A stretch of DNA of 59,921 nucleotides from Bacteroidales bacterium (GTDB lineage Bacteria > Bacteroidota > Bacteroidia > Bacteroidales > PUMT01), in the NCBI GenBank assembly GCA_007132715.1, contig SLOE01000101.1:1-59921 (forward strand). Direction: 5' to 3'. A model generated the notes under the pieces. That model ran no database searches. It was not told the origin of the DNA and was given only the letters and a program-made list of their open reading frames with translations. Shown here piece by piece: positions 36,296 through 45,230 of the stretch; within the stretch, counting starts at the first letter, position 1, and each line of letters opens with the position of its first letter. The position numbers and the translations under genes were made by a program.

Positions 36296-37267
36296 ATGAG
36301 AAATCTGTCAATTCTGATAATCATGGGGCACTTACTCTTTTTTACGGCGCAATCACAGCCGGTTCCCGCCCCGGATGAAAACATACCCTGGCTGGTGACT
36401 TTCGGCGGTGATGCATGCCCTTCATGGGGTGATGACAATTTCACACAGACTTTCTTTTTCCTGATTCCTGAAGATCATACCGATCCGGTTTACATAAGAG
36501 TGTATAATCCGGTAACCGGAGGGCAGTATGACGAAATAAACGGGTACTGGAACACAAAAGTCAATTTTTCAGTATACGGGGGACCGGAGACCTGGTCACA
36601 TCCCGATGCACAGGGTACCGGTCCGGAAGGCAATTACCGTAGCGGCAACCAGCTTGCCTCAAGGACGTTCGGCTACGAGCCCGAATACGATGCCGCCTGG
36701 TACACTTTCGGCCCGTTCAATCCGATGGAGGGTGAATACGTGGAGAAGTTCCGCGGGAATGTATTCAAGATCATTGCCCAGGGAATAGAGGGTGATGACG
36801 GCAACATGTATCGCTATTTCCTCTCCACAAGCCCCGACCAGAACATACCCGTTGAAGGGGGAAACGCGTTTGCATACAGCTACACATTCAGGCTCTGGAA
36901 CGATCCCAGCCAGGTTTCCCATATCTATCCCTACATAGATGATGAAACAATCACCGTCGAGATCTCTAACTTTGACTGGGACTATGACGGTATTATCAGG
37001 CTGGTTTCGGTTGAGCGGCAGGGGCAGTTGCTGGATGTATCGGGCGATGATTACTGGGCGCAGAACAGGTTCACAATACTGCCCGGAGAGAGGGGTACCT
37101 CTCTTGACCTGCAGTTCCATAAACAGGCAACCCCGGTTATCAGGAACAACAACGTCGTGGTAACAATCCGCAACCAGTATGACCAGGCACTTCCGTTCTA
37201 CGTTATACCAATAGGAGGGGTTCCGCAGTACCAGTACAGCATCGGGGTAAGACCGGCAGGAAATTGA
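36296..37267 (+). CDS. Exported protein of unknown function, paired with the propeller-PP2C receptor
   Basis: A 323-residue protein I do not recognise. It has a signal peptide (ILIIMGHLLFFTAQSQ), no membrane helix afterwards, and is rich in aromatic residues, Gly, Asp and Pro (VTFGGDACPSWGDDNFTQTFFF; GNYRSGNQLASRTFG). The second half alternates short beta-strand-like segments (ITVEISNFDWDYDGIIRLV; VVTIRNQYDQALPFYVI), suggesting a beta-sandwich. There is a single Cys near the start of the mature part. The receptor gene starts 15 bp after it, so the two are almost certainly co-transcribed. It might supply the ligand or an accessory subunit for the receptor. ATG at 36296. Confidence 0.7.
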   Translation: MRNLSILIIMGHLLFFTAQSQPVPAPDENIPWLVTFGGDACPSWGDDNFTQTFFFLIPEDHTDPVYIRVYNPVTGGQYDEINGYWNTKVNFSVYGGPETWSHPDAQGTGPEGNYRSGNQLASRTFGYEPEYDAAWYTFGPFNPMEGEYVEKFRGNVFKIIAQGIEGDDGNMYRYFLSTSPDQNIPVEGGNAFAYSYTFRLWNDPSQVSHIYPYIDDETITVEISNFDWDYDGIIRLVSVERQGQLLDVSGDDYWAQNRFTILPGERGTSLDLQFHKQATPVIRNNNVVVTIRNQYDQALPFYVIPIGGVPQYQYSIGVRPAGN

Positions 37268-37282
37268 TAATCATAAAAGAAA

Positions 37283-40200
37283 ATGTATAAAATCGCGGAT
37301 TCATTTATCAGGCAGGCAGCCATTGCCGCAGTAATCGCATCTCTTTTTGCAATTTCCCTGCAGGCACAGGAATACCGCTTCAGGAACTACGGTATTGAAC
37401 AGGGACTACCACACCGGTTTGCCTATACCGTTGCACAGGATGAGTCAGGTTTTATCTGGGTGGGCACAAGTACCGGACTGGCAAGGTTTGACGGATTTGA
37501 TTTTGAGGTCAACCCTTTCGGGGACTCAATCCCGCCGGGCTTTACTGTAAGGAGCTTCAGGGATTCCCGTAACAGGATATGGTTCGGGTATAACAGCGGC
37601 GGCATAGCCGTTCTGTCCGGCAACAGGATAACCGTCCCCGATAACAAAGCGGTCAGGACAATGGTGACAGGCATTGCGGAAGACAGCCGGGGCAATATCC
37701 TGGTTGCATCACAGCAACACGGACTCCTAATAATAGATGATGATCTGAATACCTTTCACCACCAGGATATGTTCTCAGGAACGGCAATTACTTCCATGAC
37801 GGTAACAACCGATGGCCAACTGCTGACAGGGTCATTTGACGGATTGTATCTTTACAACTACTATCCGGGGAGCAGCCCTGAAAGAAAGGGAAAAATCGAA
37901 GGGCTGCCGGAGGTTGCCGTCTCTTTTCTTCTGCCTGATGATAACGGCGTTTTCGCCGGGACCAGGGGACGGGGACTTTTTTACATCTCAAAAGCTGAAG
38001 ACGGATCTTTTATTGCATCCAATGTGGGCGAAACCCTCGGGATCGGAAACACCATCATAGAATCCCTGGGGCGCGACCACACCGGCAATCTCCTTGTAAC
38101 CACCAGGGGAAACGGCGTTTACAGGATAAGCAACCTCTTAAGTGCAGAAGAGAAGGCAGAGATAAAGAATTTCACAACCGCCAACGGACTTCCATCGGAT
38201 ATTGTGCATCAGAGTTATGCCGACAGGGAAGGCAATTACTGGTTTGCAACGTTTGACGGACTGTCAATGCTGTCTGATGAATCGCTGAGTTTCATCAGAT
38301 CATTTGAAGAGCCTTTCGGCAATAATGTGCTTTCTGTATTTTCCGACAGCGAATACTTCTGGCTTGGAGGAGAAAGCGGATTGTTGAGAATATCGAGACT
38401 GACCGGCCAAAGGACTTTCATCGGCACCGGCAGGGGTCTTCCTTTCGACATGGTCACTGCAATTACCTGCTGCCATGAAAATAACATCTGGATCGGCACG
38501 GCTGAGAATGGTATTTATATGCTAAATACCGGAACCCTTTCGGCATCCCGTTTCCATTTTTCCTCAAACTCACTGGAAAACAGCATACATGACCTTGACC
38601 ACGAAAACGGTGTGCTGAGGGCTGCAACCAGCAGCGGCATTCTGGAATTTGACCTTAACGACGGAGAACGAAGAAGGCTCGGAACAGATGAAGGGATGCC
38701 CCATAACTTCATAAGAAGTGTCTTCACCGCCTCAGACGGCACAAAATGGGTGGCAACCAGGGGTAACAGGATTGTGGATGCAGAAAGCAGCAGGTTTGTC
38801 AGGATCGCCTCCATGGAGCTTGATTTCGTGGCCGTTACAGAAGATCATAACGGGAACCTGTGGGCTGCAACCAACGGAAACGGCCTTATTCATATTACAC
38901 AGGATACAGTGATCCAGATAACAACCAGCGAGGGACTGCACAGTAACTTCTGCTACAGCCTTATTACTGATGACCAGGGAAACCTCTGGGCAGGCCACAG
39001 GCTGGGTGTCAGCCGGATCAATCCTGAAACATACCATATAAGGACCTACAGTACTGAAAGCTCAGTGACGGGAGACTTCAACTTCAATGCAGCTCACCGC
39101 ACACAGGACGGTATACTGCTCTTTGGTACGAGTGACGGACTGGTAATATATGACAACTCAAAGGAGAAGGATACAGCCACATCACCGTTGTTGAATATCA
39201 CCTCGGTCCAGGTATCGGATGACCTGTATGAGAATATTGACCGCATCACGCTGCCTTACGGCAGCTACAGGGTCAGAATTGAATATACAGGACTGAGCTA
39301 TGCGGATCCGGAAAAGGTCCTGTACCAGTACAAGCTTGACGGCTATGACCTGGACTGGTCAGAACCGACCATGCAGCGATTTGCATATTATCCCAGACTG
39401 GATGACGGCAACTTCACATTCCTTGTCAGGGCCACAAACGCTGAGGGAGTTACCACCGAATACCCGGTTTCACTTCCTGTAAATATCGATAAACCGATCT
39501 GGAAAAAATGGTACTTCTTTCTGATTGTTGCCTCGCTGGCAGGCCTCATGCTCTTTCTTTTCATAAAGATCAGGGAGCGGAACCTGCGTATTGAAAAGGA
39601 GCGTATTGAAAGGGAGCTGGAGATAAGGACCCGGGAAGTTGTCGAGCAGAAAGCTGAGATTGAACATAAAAACAAGGACATTACCGACAGTATCAACTAT
39701 GCCCAGAGAATACAGGCAAGCATTCTCCCGCCCGTTTCGAAAATGTCTGAGAACTTCAGGGAGTCATTCGTATTTTACAAGCCCCGGGATATTGTGAGCG
39801 GCGACTTCTACTGGTTTGACAACGTAAATGGAAACAAGTTCCTTATTGTATGCGCAGATTCGACCGGTCACGGAGTTCCGGGTGCATTCATGTCGATGAT
39901 AGGTACAACCCTCATCAAGGATATATGCATGAGGGCTGATGTAAACTCTCCCTCCGACGTACTGGAAACGCTTGACAGGGAAGTAACAAGCACCCTGAAC
40001 CAGAATGTTGATCCTTCCGGCAAATCAACTGACGGGATGGACATTACCGTGTGCGAATTTGACATCAATACACGGTATGTCCGTTTTGCCTCTGCAATGC
40101 GGCCAATAATGATGTACCACAAAGGGGAGCTTATGTATATCAGGGGAAGCCGCAACTCTATCGGAGGCTACTTTACCGATCAAAAAGCTTTTGAAAACCA

Positions 40201-40435
40201 GGGATACCAGCTTGACCCCGGCGACATAATTTACCTGTTCAGCGATGGTTATCCCGATCAGTTCGGTGGCCCGCTGGGGAAGAAATTCAAAATGGTAAGA
40301 CTTAAGAACCTGCTGACCGACATTTGCAGTAAACCCATGAATGAACAGCATGATCATATACGCAACAGTTTCAATCTCTGGAAAGGGGACCATGAACAGG
40401 TTGATGATGTATTGTTCATGGGTATAAAGGTATAG
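37283..40435 (+). CDS. Transmembrane receptor: two-component-type beta-propeller ectodomain plus SpoIIE/PP2C phosphatase
   Basis: A 1050-residue protein. Signal peptide (about 1-28), then a long periplasmic region of Reg_prop repeats (e.g. EYRFRNYGIEQGLPHRFAYT, DESGFIWVGTSTGLARFDG, GNLWAATNGNGLIH, GNLWAGHRLGVSRI), a Y_Y_Y domain (about 640-735; VLYQYKLDGYDLDWSEP), one membrane helix (about 738-760), a coiled coil (about 760-800; RNLRIEKERIERELE), and a PP2C/SpoIIE phosphatase domain (about 800-1050) with SGDFYW, ADSTGHGVPGAFMSM and YLFSDGYPDQFGG as metal/catalytic motifs. In the usual layout this ectodomain is joined to a histidine kinase; here it is joined to a Ser/Thr phosphatase. It probably dephosphorylates a cytoplasmic target after sensing a polymer or ligand outside. 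ATG at 37283. Confidence 0.88.
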   Translation: MYKIADSFIRQAAIAAVIASLFAISLQAQEYRFRNYGIEQGLPHRFAYTVAQDESGFIWVGTSTGLARFDGFDFEVNPFGDSIPPGFTVRSFRDSRNRIWFGYNSGGIAVLSGNRITVPDNKAVRTMVTGIAEDSRGNILVASQQHGLLIIDDDLNTFHHQDMFSGTAITSMTVTTDGQLLTGSFDGLYLYNYYPGSSPERKGKIEGLPEVAVSFLLPDDNGVFAGTRGRGLFYISKAEDGSFIASNVGETLGIGNTIIESLGRDHTGNLLVTTRGNGVYRISNLLSAEEKAEIKNFTTANGLPSDIVHQSYADREGNYWFATFDGLSMLSDESLSFIRSFEEPFGNNVLSVFSDSEYFWLGGESGLLRISRLTGQRTFIGTGRGLPFDMVTAITCCHENNIWIGTAENGIYMLNTGTLSASRFHFSSNSLENSIHDLDHENGVLRAATSSGILEFDLNDGERRRLGTDEGMPHNFIRSVFTASDGTKWVATRGNRIVDAESSRFVRIASMELDFVAVTEDHNGNLWAATNGNGLIHITQDTVIQITTSEGLHSNFCYSLITDDQGNLWAGHRLGVSRINPETYHIRTYSTESSVTGDFNFNAAHRTQDGILLFGTSDGLVIYDNSKEKDTATSPLLNITSVQVSDDLYENIDRITLPYGSYRVRIEYTGLSYADPEKVLYQYKLDGYDLDWSEPTMQRFAYYPRLDDGNFTFLVRATNAEGVTTEYPVSLPVNIDKPIWKKWYFFLIVASLAGLMLFLFIKIRERNLRIEKERIERELEIRTREVVEQKAEIEHKNKDITDSINYAQRIQASILPPVSKMSENFRESFVFYKPRDIVSGDFYWFDNVNGNKFLIVCADSTGHGVPGAFMSMIGTTLIKDICMRADVNSPSDVLETLDREVTSTLNQNVDPSGKSTDGMDITVCEFDINTRYVRFASAMRPIMMYHKGELMYIRGSRNSIGGYFTDQKAFENQGYQLDPGDIIYLFSDGYPDQFGGPLGKKFKMVRLKNLLTDICSKPMNEQHDHIRNSFNLWKGDHEQVDDVLFMGIKV

Positions 40436-40450
40436 CATTTGTACATGAAG

Positions 40451-41758
40451 CTATTTCTTCCTGAAGAAAAGCTGTAACGGCACTCCTGTAAAATCAAAGT
40501 TCTCCCGGATCCGGTTTTCAAGATACCTTTTATACGGATCCTTAATATATTGAGGAAGGTTGCAGAAAAAGGCAAATGCAGGAGTTTTTACCGGAAGTTG
40601 CGTAACATAGTTGATCTTGATATGCTTGCCCTTTACTGCCGGGGGATGGAACTGATCCACCGCGCGCCTCAGCGCATCATTCAGTTTTGAGGTACTTATC
40701 CGCTGGCTTCGTCTGGTATAAACCGCCGCTGCAGCATCAAGCAGTTTGGAAATACGCTGCCGGGTAAGAGCTGAAGAAAAAACTACCGGAACGTCTTCAA
40801 ATGGAGATATCCGTTCCTTTATGACCGCAGTATACCTTTTCACCGTATTGGTCTCCTTCTCAACCAGGTCCCATTTGTTTACAGCAATGACCACTCCTTT
40901 TTTATTCCTGACAGCCAGATTGAATATGTTAACATCCTGCGCCTGCATACCGGCTGTTGCATCTATCATCACAATACACACATCCGACCTTTCAATTGCC
41001 CGTACCGAACGCATTATTGAATAAAATTCAATATCCTCCATAGTCCTGCCCTTCTTCCGTAGTCCAGCGGTATCGATCAGGTAAAATTCATGCCCGAACT
41101 TGTTATAGTAAGAATGTATTGAATCCCTGGTGGTGCCTGCCACCGGGGTAACAATGTTCCTCTCCTCACCCAGCAAGGCATTTGCCAGCGATGATTTTCC
41201 GACATTGGGTCTTCCGACAACGGCGAAGTAGGGGATGTCTTCCGTGCGCTCCTCCCTGATACCTTCGGGTATTGCTGCAGTAAGCGCATCAAGCATCTCC
41301 CCTGTTCCTGATCCGTTAATGGCTGATACCGGGTATATCTCACCAAGGCCAAGCTTATAGAAAACAGATGCCTCATAATACCTCTGTGAATTGTCAACCT
41401 TGTTTACAACAAGTATGGTATTCCGGCCACTGCGACGAAGCAGTCCGGCAACCGACTCATCAAGATCGGTAATACCATTGGTAACATCAACAACAAAGAA
41501 CACTGTGTCGGCCTCATCTATGGCAAGAAGAACCTGTTTCCGGATCTCCTCCTCAAACACGTCATCCGATTTGGTGATGTAACCTCCGGTATCAATAATT
41601 GAGAACTCCTTACCGTTCCAGTCTGATTTCCCGTAATGCCGGTCACGCGTAACACCAGGGAGCTCATCAACAATGGCCTTCCTCCCACCGCACAACCGGT
41701 TGAAGAGAGTAGACTTACCCACATTGGGGCGACCAACAATTGCAACAATATAACTCAT
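40451..41758 (-). CDS. der: Ribosome biogenesis GTPase Der (EngA)
   Basis: A 435-residue protein with two tandem GTPase domains. The first P-loop is GRPNVGKS at residues 9-16, with [13 protein letters not shown] as switch region and DTGG; the second, GRPNVGKS, lies near residue 180 with [15 protein letters not shown] and NKWD. A C-terminal KH-like domain (about 350-435) ends with [19 protein letters not shown]. This length and layout are unique to Der, which is essential for 50S subunit maturation. It lies 6 bp downstream of era in the same direction, an apparent ribosome-assembly operon. It converges with the PP2C receptor gene, with only 15 bp between the stops. ATG at 41758. Confidence 0.97.
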   Translation of the reverse strand: MSYIVAIVGRPNVGKSTLFNRLCGGRKAIVDELPGVTRDRHYGKSDWNGKEFSIIDTGGYITKSDDVFEEEIRKQVLLAIDEADTVFFVVDVTNGITDLDESVAGLLRRSGRNTILVVNKVDNSQRYYEASVFYKLGLGEIYPVSAINGSGTGEMLDALTAAIPEGIREERTEDIPYFAVVGRPNVGKSSLANALLGEERNIVTPVAGTTRDSIHSYYNKFGHEFYLIDTAGLRKKGRTMEDIEFYSIMRSVRAIERSDVCIVMIDATAGMQAQDVNIFNLAVRNKKGVVIAVNKWDLVEKETNTVKRYTAVIKERISPFEDVPVVFSSALTRQRISKLLDAAAAVYTRRSQRISTSKLNDALRRAVDQFHPPAVKGKHIKINYVTQLPVKTPAFAFFCNLPQYIKDPYKRYLENRIRENFDFTGVPLQLFFRKK

Positions 41759-41764
41759 AGCCTT

Positions 41765-42643
41765 TTATCTGTATCCGAATCTTTTTAATTGCTGTTCTTT
41801 GGACCTCCAATCTTTGGTAACCTTTACAAAAAGCTCAAGGTAGACCCTGGAGCCAAAAAATTCCTCCAGATCAATTCTTGCCTCTGTCCCGGTTTTTTTT
41901 AATGCAGCCCCCTTCTTCCCAATGATGATCCCTTTCTGGGTGTCGCGCGAAACATGAATGACCGCCCGTATCCGCAACAGGTCCTTCTCTCGGGTAAACT
42001 CCTCTATTTCAATTTCTGCAGAGTATGGTATCTCTTTCTGGTAATTCAGAAAAACCTTTTCACGGATGATCTCGGAGGCAAAGAACCTCTCAGTCTTGTC
42101 GGTGAGAGTATCCTTGGGGTAATAGGGCGGCGATTCAGGCAAAAGCCCGACAATCTTGCCGAAGACCTTGTCAAGGTTGAATCCTGCCTTGGCAGATAGG
42201 GGAATGATGAAGGCACCGGGAAGTACCTTTTCCCATTTTGCCATCAGCTCCTCAACCCTGCTGTGGGAACTCAGGTCTATTTTGTTGATTAAAAGAACTA
42301 CCGGTATCCTGAGCCTGCCGATCCTCTTCAGATACTCACTGTTCCTTAGCATGTCTTCCTCAACATCGGTAACATACAGCAGTATGTCGGCATCTGTTAT
42401 AGCGCTGCTTACAAACTTCATCATCGATTCATGGAGCTTGTAATTTGGCTTGATGATGCCGGGAGTATCGGAATAGACAATCTGGAAATCATCGCCGTTA
42501 ACAATGCCCATGATCCTGTGCCTGGTTGTCTGTGCCTTCGAAGTGATTATCGATAGATTTTCACCGACAAGTGCGTTCATAATGGTTGATTTACCAACAT
42601 TGGGATTGCCCAGAATATTTACGAATCCCGATTTATGTCCCAT
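41765..42643 (-). CDS. era: GTPase Era
   Basis: A 292-residue protein with an N-terminal GTPase domain (P-loop GNPNVGKS; SKAQTTRHRIMG switch; DTPG; NKID) and a C-terminal KH domain (about 200-285; GIIIGKKGAALKKTG; ends WRSKEQQLKRFGYR) that binds the 3' end of 16S rRNA. Era assists 30S assembly. It starts 11 bp after the DUF5686 gene stop and 6 bp before der on the coding strand. ATG at 42643. The order rluB-like, DUF5686, era, der suggests one minus-strand operon. Confidence 0.97.
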   Translation of the reverse strand: MGHKSGFVNILGNPNVGKSTIMNALVGENLSIITSKAQTTRHRIMGIVNGDDFQIVYSDTPGIIKPNYKLHESMMKFVSSAITDADILLYVTDVEEDMLRNSEYLKRIGRLRIPVVLLINKIDLSSHSRVEELMAKWEKVLPGAFIIPLSAKAGFNLDKVFGKIVGLLPESPPYYPKDTLTDKTERFFASEIIREKVFLNYQKEIPYSAEIEIEEFTREKDLLRIRAVIHVSRDTQKGIIIGKKGAALKKTGTEARIDLEEFFGSRVYLELFVKVTKDWRSKEQQLKRFGYR

Positions 42644-42654
42644 ATCCCTGTGAT

Positions 42655-45183
42655 TTATCTGAGGTTGACGCTTAGAGTCAGTTTAAATGCAAAGTTATCA
42701 ATTGTGCGCTCAAAAGCATAGGGCCCGTACCTGTAAAAAACACCGGCACCGTAACCCAGAAAAAACTGCCTGATGATGTTGTTCACCAGCAGGCCCGATT
42801 CAATATACCCTTGTTCCATAGTACTGAAAGGGATATTGAGGTGGTTACCCGGCTCTGAAAGTTTCCCGATTCCCATATTTGTTACCAGTACCACTTCAGG
42901 TCTGAAACTACCTGATCTGTATAGCAGGCTCCCGAAGTTATGACGCAGGAAAAGCGATGCAAACCTGTCGGAAATGAATTCAGACGGACGCATGGTGGCG
43001 AAGCTGTTGGCCGCCTCAACCGAAAAACCCCTGTAACTGCCCTTGCCGCTGAAGAGAATTTGGTATGGCATATTCCTGTCTGTTACCCCGCCCTCAATTA
43101 CCAGTGATGTTCTCCCCATGCTTCGTGTTGTAAAAGTATGTGATGCAGCAGCTGAGATCCTGGTATATTCATACCCGCCGTCAAAGAGGCCCGTTCCCCT
43201 GCCATAGTTAAACCATGCCACAGGATAATCAGTACCCATCGATATCCTTGTTCCGCGTGGTGTTTGGATAAACCGCTCCCTGTAAGCAAAGCGCAGCTGC
43301 ATGCCGGCTTCGGTAAACCGGAACAAGCCGTTTCCGGTTCCCTCACCGGTAAAAACATATGCATCACCCGGGATCACCTCCCTTACATTCAGATAGAACC
43401 TGCCTTCAAGGTGACGGACCAGTTGCATTGACAGTGCAGCATCATAAGCTTCTGAATAGTCCATGCGCCCAATCATGAAGCGCCTGTAGTTTTCTGATGT
43501 GAGATTGACGCCTGTCCCGTAAAACCCGGATCCCCCTGCCTCCTCAACATCGCGCGAGTATGACAGCTCAAGCCTGACATCACCCGGCCTCCATAGCAAG
43601 AGTGAGGTCTCGGCCCCGTATTTCAGCTCCCTGTCCTTAAATCCCCATGCTATATGGCCGCCGGCAGAGAACCTTCCCGAAACCCGCTGATTGGTCAGGA
43701 CCCTGATTCCTGGCCTGAGACCCTCGAAATAATTATAATCCAGCAGACTGGCGTAATCAATATTGAGGTATCCCCATGGTATATAACCCGAAGCAAGTGT
43801 CTCAAATAACCGCAGGGTGCGGTCAAAATTTGCCTCCTGACCCACACTGTCCATATAATGATATGTCTGCAGGTCTTTTTCTGTAAGGGTCCCAACCCTG
43901 AATTTCTCCCAGTGGGGGTTGTCCGTCCGGTACGCATCGGGCGCTACCTTAAGTTCAACATTGCTGAAACGCCACCTGCTCAGGTCAGGCTCAATCTCAA
44001 TATCTGAGAGGTACGTCTTTCCAATACCAACAAGGTTGTATCTTGTTTCTGTACCGGTAGGCACACTTTCCCTCCCGAATATTATATCGGTATTCAGTGC
44101 ACCGGGGAACCACTGTTTGCCCTCGACAAAATTGTAGTTCTGCTGGATACGGACAGTAAAAAAACTGCGCGGCTCAAAAGGCTCGGCAATAACATTCTGT
44201 ATGGCATATCCGTTGGAATTAATATAGACCACCCCCTGCAGTCCGTCAAAATTCCTGCCGGGGTAGGGCCTGAATGATATGATGAACAAAGTATCATCCC
44301 GTTCGGTAAACATGCTGTCCTCCAGTATGAACGAATACCTGGATGTGCTTCCGCGGCTGACCGGGTTCAGGTAACTCCTGTCCATTATCGAGATGTGATC
44401 GTCATAAAAAGTAAATGACTGGAGTTGTGTTGCAAGTAATGTAAATGAGGGATCACGAAAACCACTAACCCTTGATGCAACCACCTGTTCGTTGTTCCTG
44501 CCGGGTCGCCGGTACTCCCGTTTGCTTACCGATTCCATAAGGAAAATATGCTGCTTTTCAATGAATTCCCGCAGCCTGATCTTACTTGAATCAACCTTTT
44601 CAGCCTGAGTTTCTTCTTCGTACCCGTTCTGTTCTGTCTCCAACCCGCCCGTGAATGCAAACCGGATCGATACATTTGCAGAGCCCGGCAGGTTTATCCT
44701 GGATAAAACACTGTCAGGGACAAGGGTGAAATAAAGCTTGTTGTAGGATGTGTAGGAGAATGATGAGAGCATCTCCGGATTGTTGAGCCTCCTGTTCTCA
44801 TATGCCTTTCTTATTATCCGGTGGGCAGGATTAATTCCGGGAGTAACCGTAACCTCCTCCAGCAAAACGGGCTGCTGCTTCATCCTGATCACCATTGTGC
44901 GGTTCACATCATCTTCGGAGGGAATGACTGTCATGGTCTCATAGCCGACATAGCTCAGTCTCAGGGATCCGGGCAGCGAAGCGGTTGTAATTGAAAAACC
45001 GCCGTCAATACCTGTTGTTGTACCCGTTCCCCTGTCAGTATAAACAATATTGACAAAGGCGAGGGGTTCTCCGGTAACGGCATCTACGAGCCGGCCCTTC
45101 AGCGTAATGTCAGCGAATGCGGCAACAGCCTGCCAAAACGGCAAAAATAAAAATGTTACGATTACAATTAAACCTCTGTTCAT
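42655..45183 (-). CDS. DUF5686 outer-membrane protein with carboxypeptidase-regulatory-like N-terminal domain
   Basis: An 842-residue outer-membrane protein. A signal peptide (IVIVTFLFLPFWQAVA) is followed by a carboxypeptidase-D regulatory-like beta-sandwich (about 27-110; LKGRLVDAVTGEPLAFVNI...SYVGYETMTV), as in TonB-dependent SusC-type proteins. Then comes the DUF5686 region (about 115-842; ITPGINPAHRIIRKAYENR near its start), which is barrel-like with alternating strands to the very C terminus (KLTLSVNLR). No TonB plug. Function unknown; possibly an outer-membrane transporter or assembly factor. ATG at 45183. It sits directly upstream of era. Confidence 0.82.
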   Translation of the reverse strand: MNRGLIVIVTFLFLPFWQAVAAFADITLKGRLVDAVTGEPLAFVNIVYTDRGTGTTTGIDGGFSITTASLPGSLRLSYVGYETMTVIPSEDDVNRTMVIRMKQQPVLLEEVTVTPGINPAHRIIRKAYENRRLNNPEMLSSFSYTSYNKLYFTLVPDSVLSRINLPGSANVSIRFAFTGGLETEQNGYEEETQAEKVDSSKIRLREFIEKQHIFLMESVSKREYRRPGRNNEQVVASRVSGFRDPSFTLLATQLQSFTFYDDHISIMDRSYLNPVSRGSTSRYSFILEDSMFTERDDTLFIISFRPYPGRNFDGLQGVVYINSNGYAIQNVIAEPFEPRSFFTVRIQQNYNFVEGKQWFPGALNTDIIFGRESVPTGTETRYNLVGIGKTYLSDIEIEPDLSRWRFSNVELKVAPDAYRTDNPHWEKFRVGTLTEKDLQTYHYMDSVGQEANFDRTLRLFETLASGYIPWGYLNIDYASLLDYNYFEGLRPGIRVLTNQRVSGRFSAGGHIAWGFKDRELKYGAETSLLLWRPGDVRLELSYSRDVEEAGGSGFYGTGVNLTSENYRRFMIGRMDYSEAYDAALSMQLVRHLEGRFYLNVREVIPGDAYVFTGEGTGNGLFRFTEAGMQLRFAYRERFIQTPRGTRISMGTDYPVAWFNYGRGTGLFDGGYEYTRISAAASHTFTTRSMGRTSLVIEGGVTDRNMPYQILFSGKGSYRGFSVEAANSFATMRPSEFISDRFASLFLRHNFGSLLYRSGSFRPEVVLVTNMGIGKLSEPGNHLNIPFSTMEQGYIESGLLVNNIIRQFFLGYGAGVFYRYGPYAFERTIDNFAFKLTLSVNLR

Positions 45184-45230
45184 TAATTGTCACTTATTAA
45201 TCAGCCTGTGGCCTGCACATCTGGAACGGT

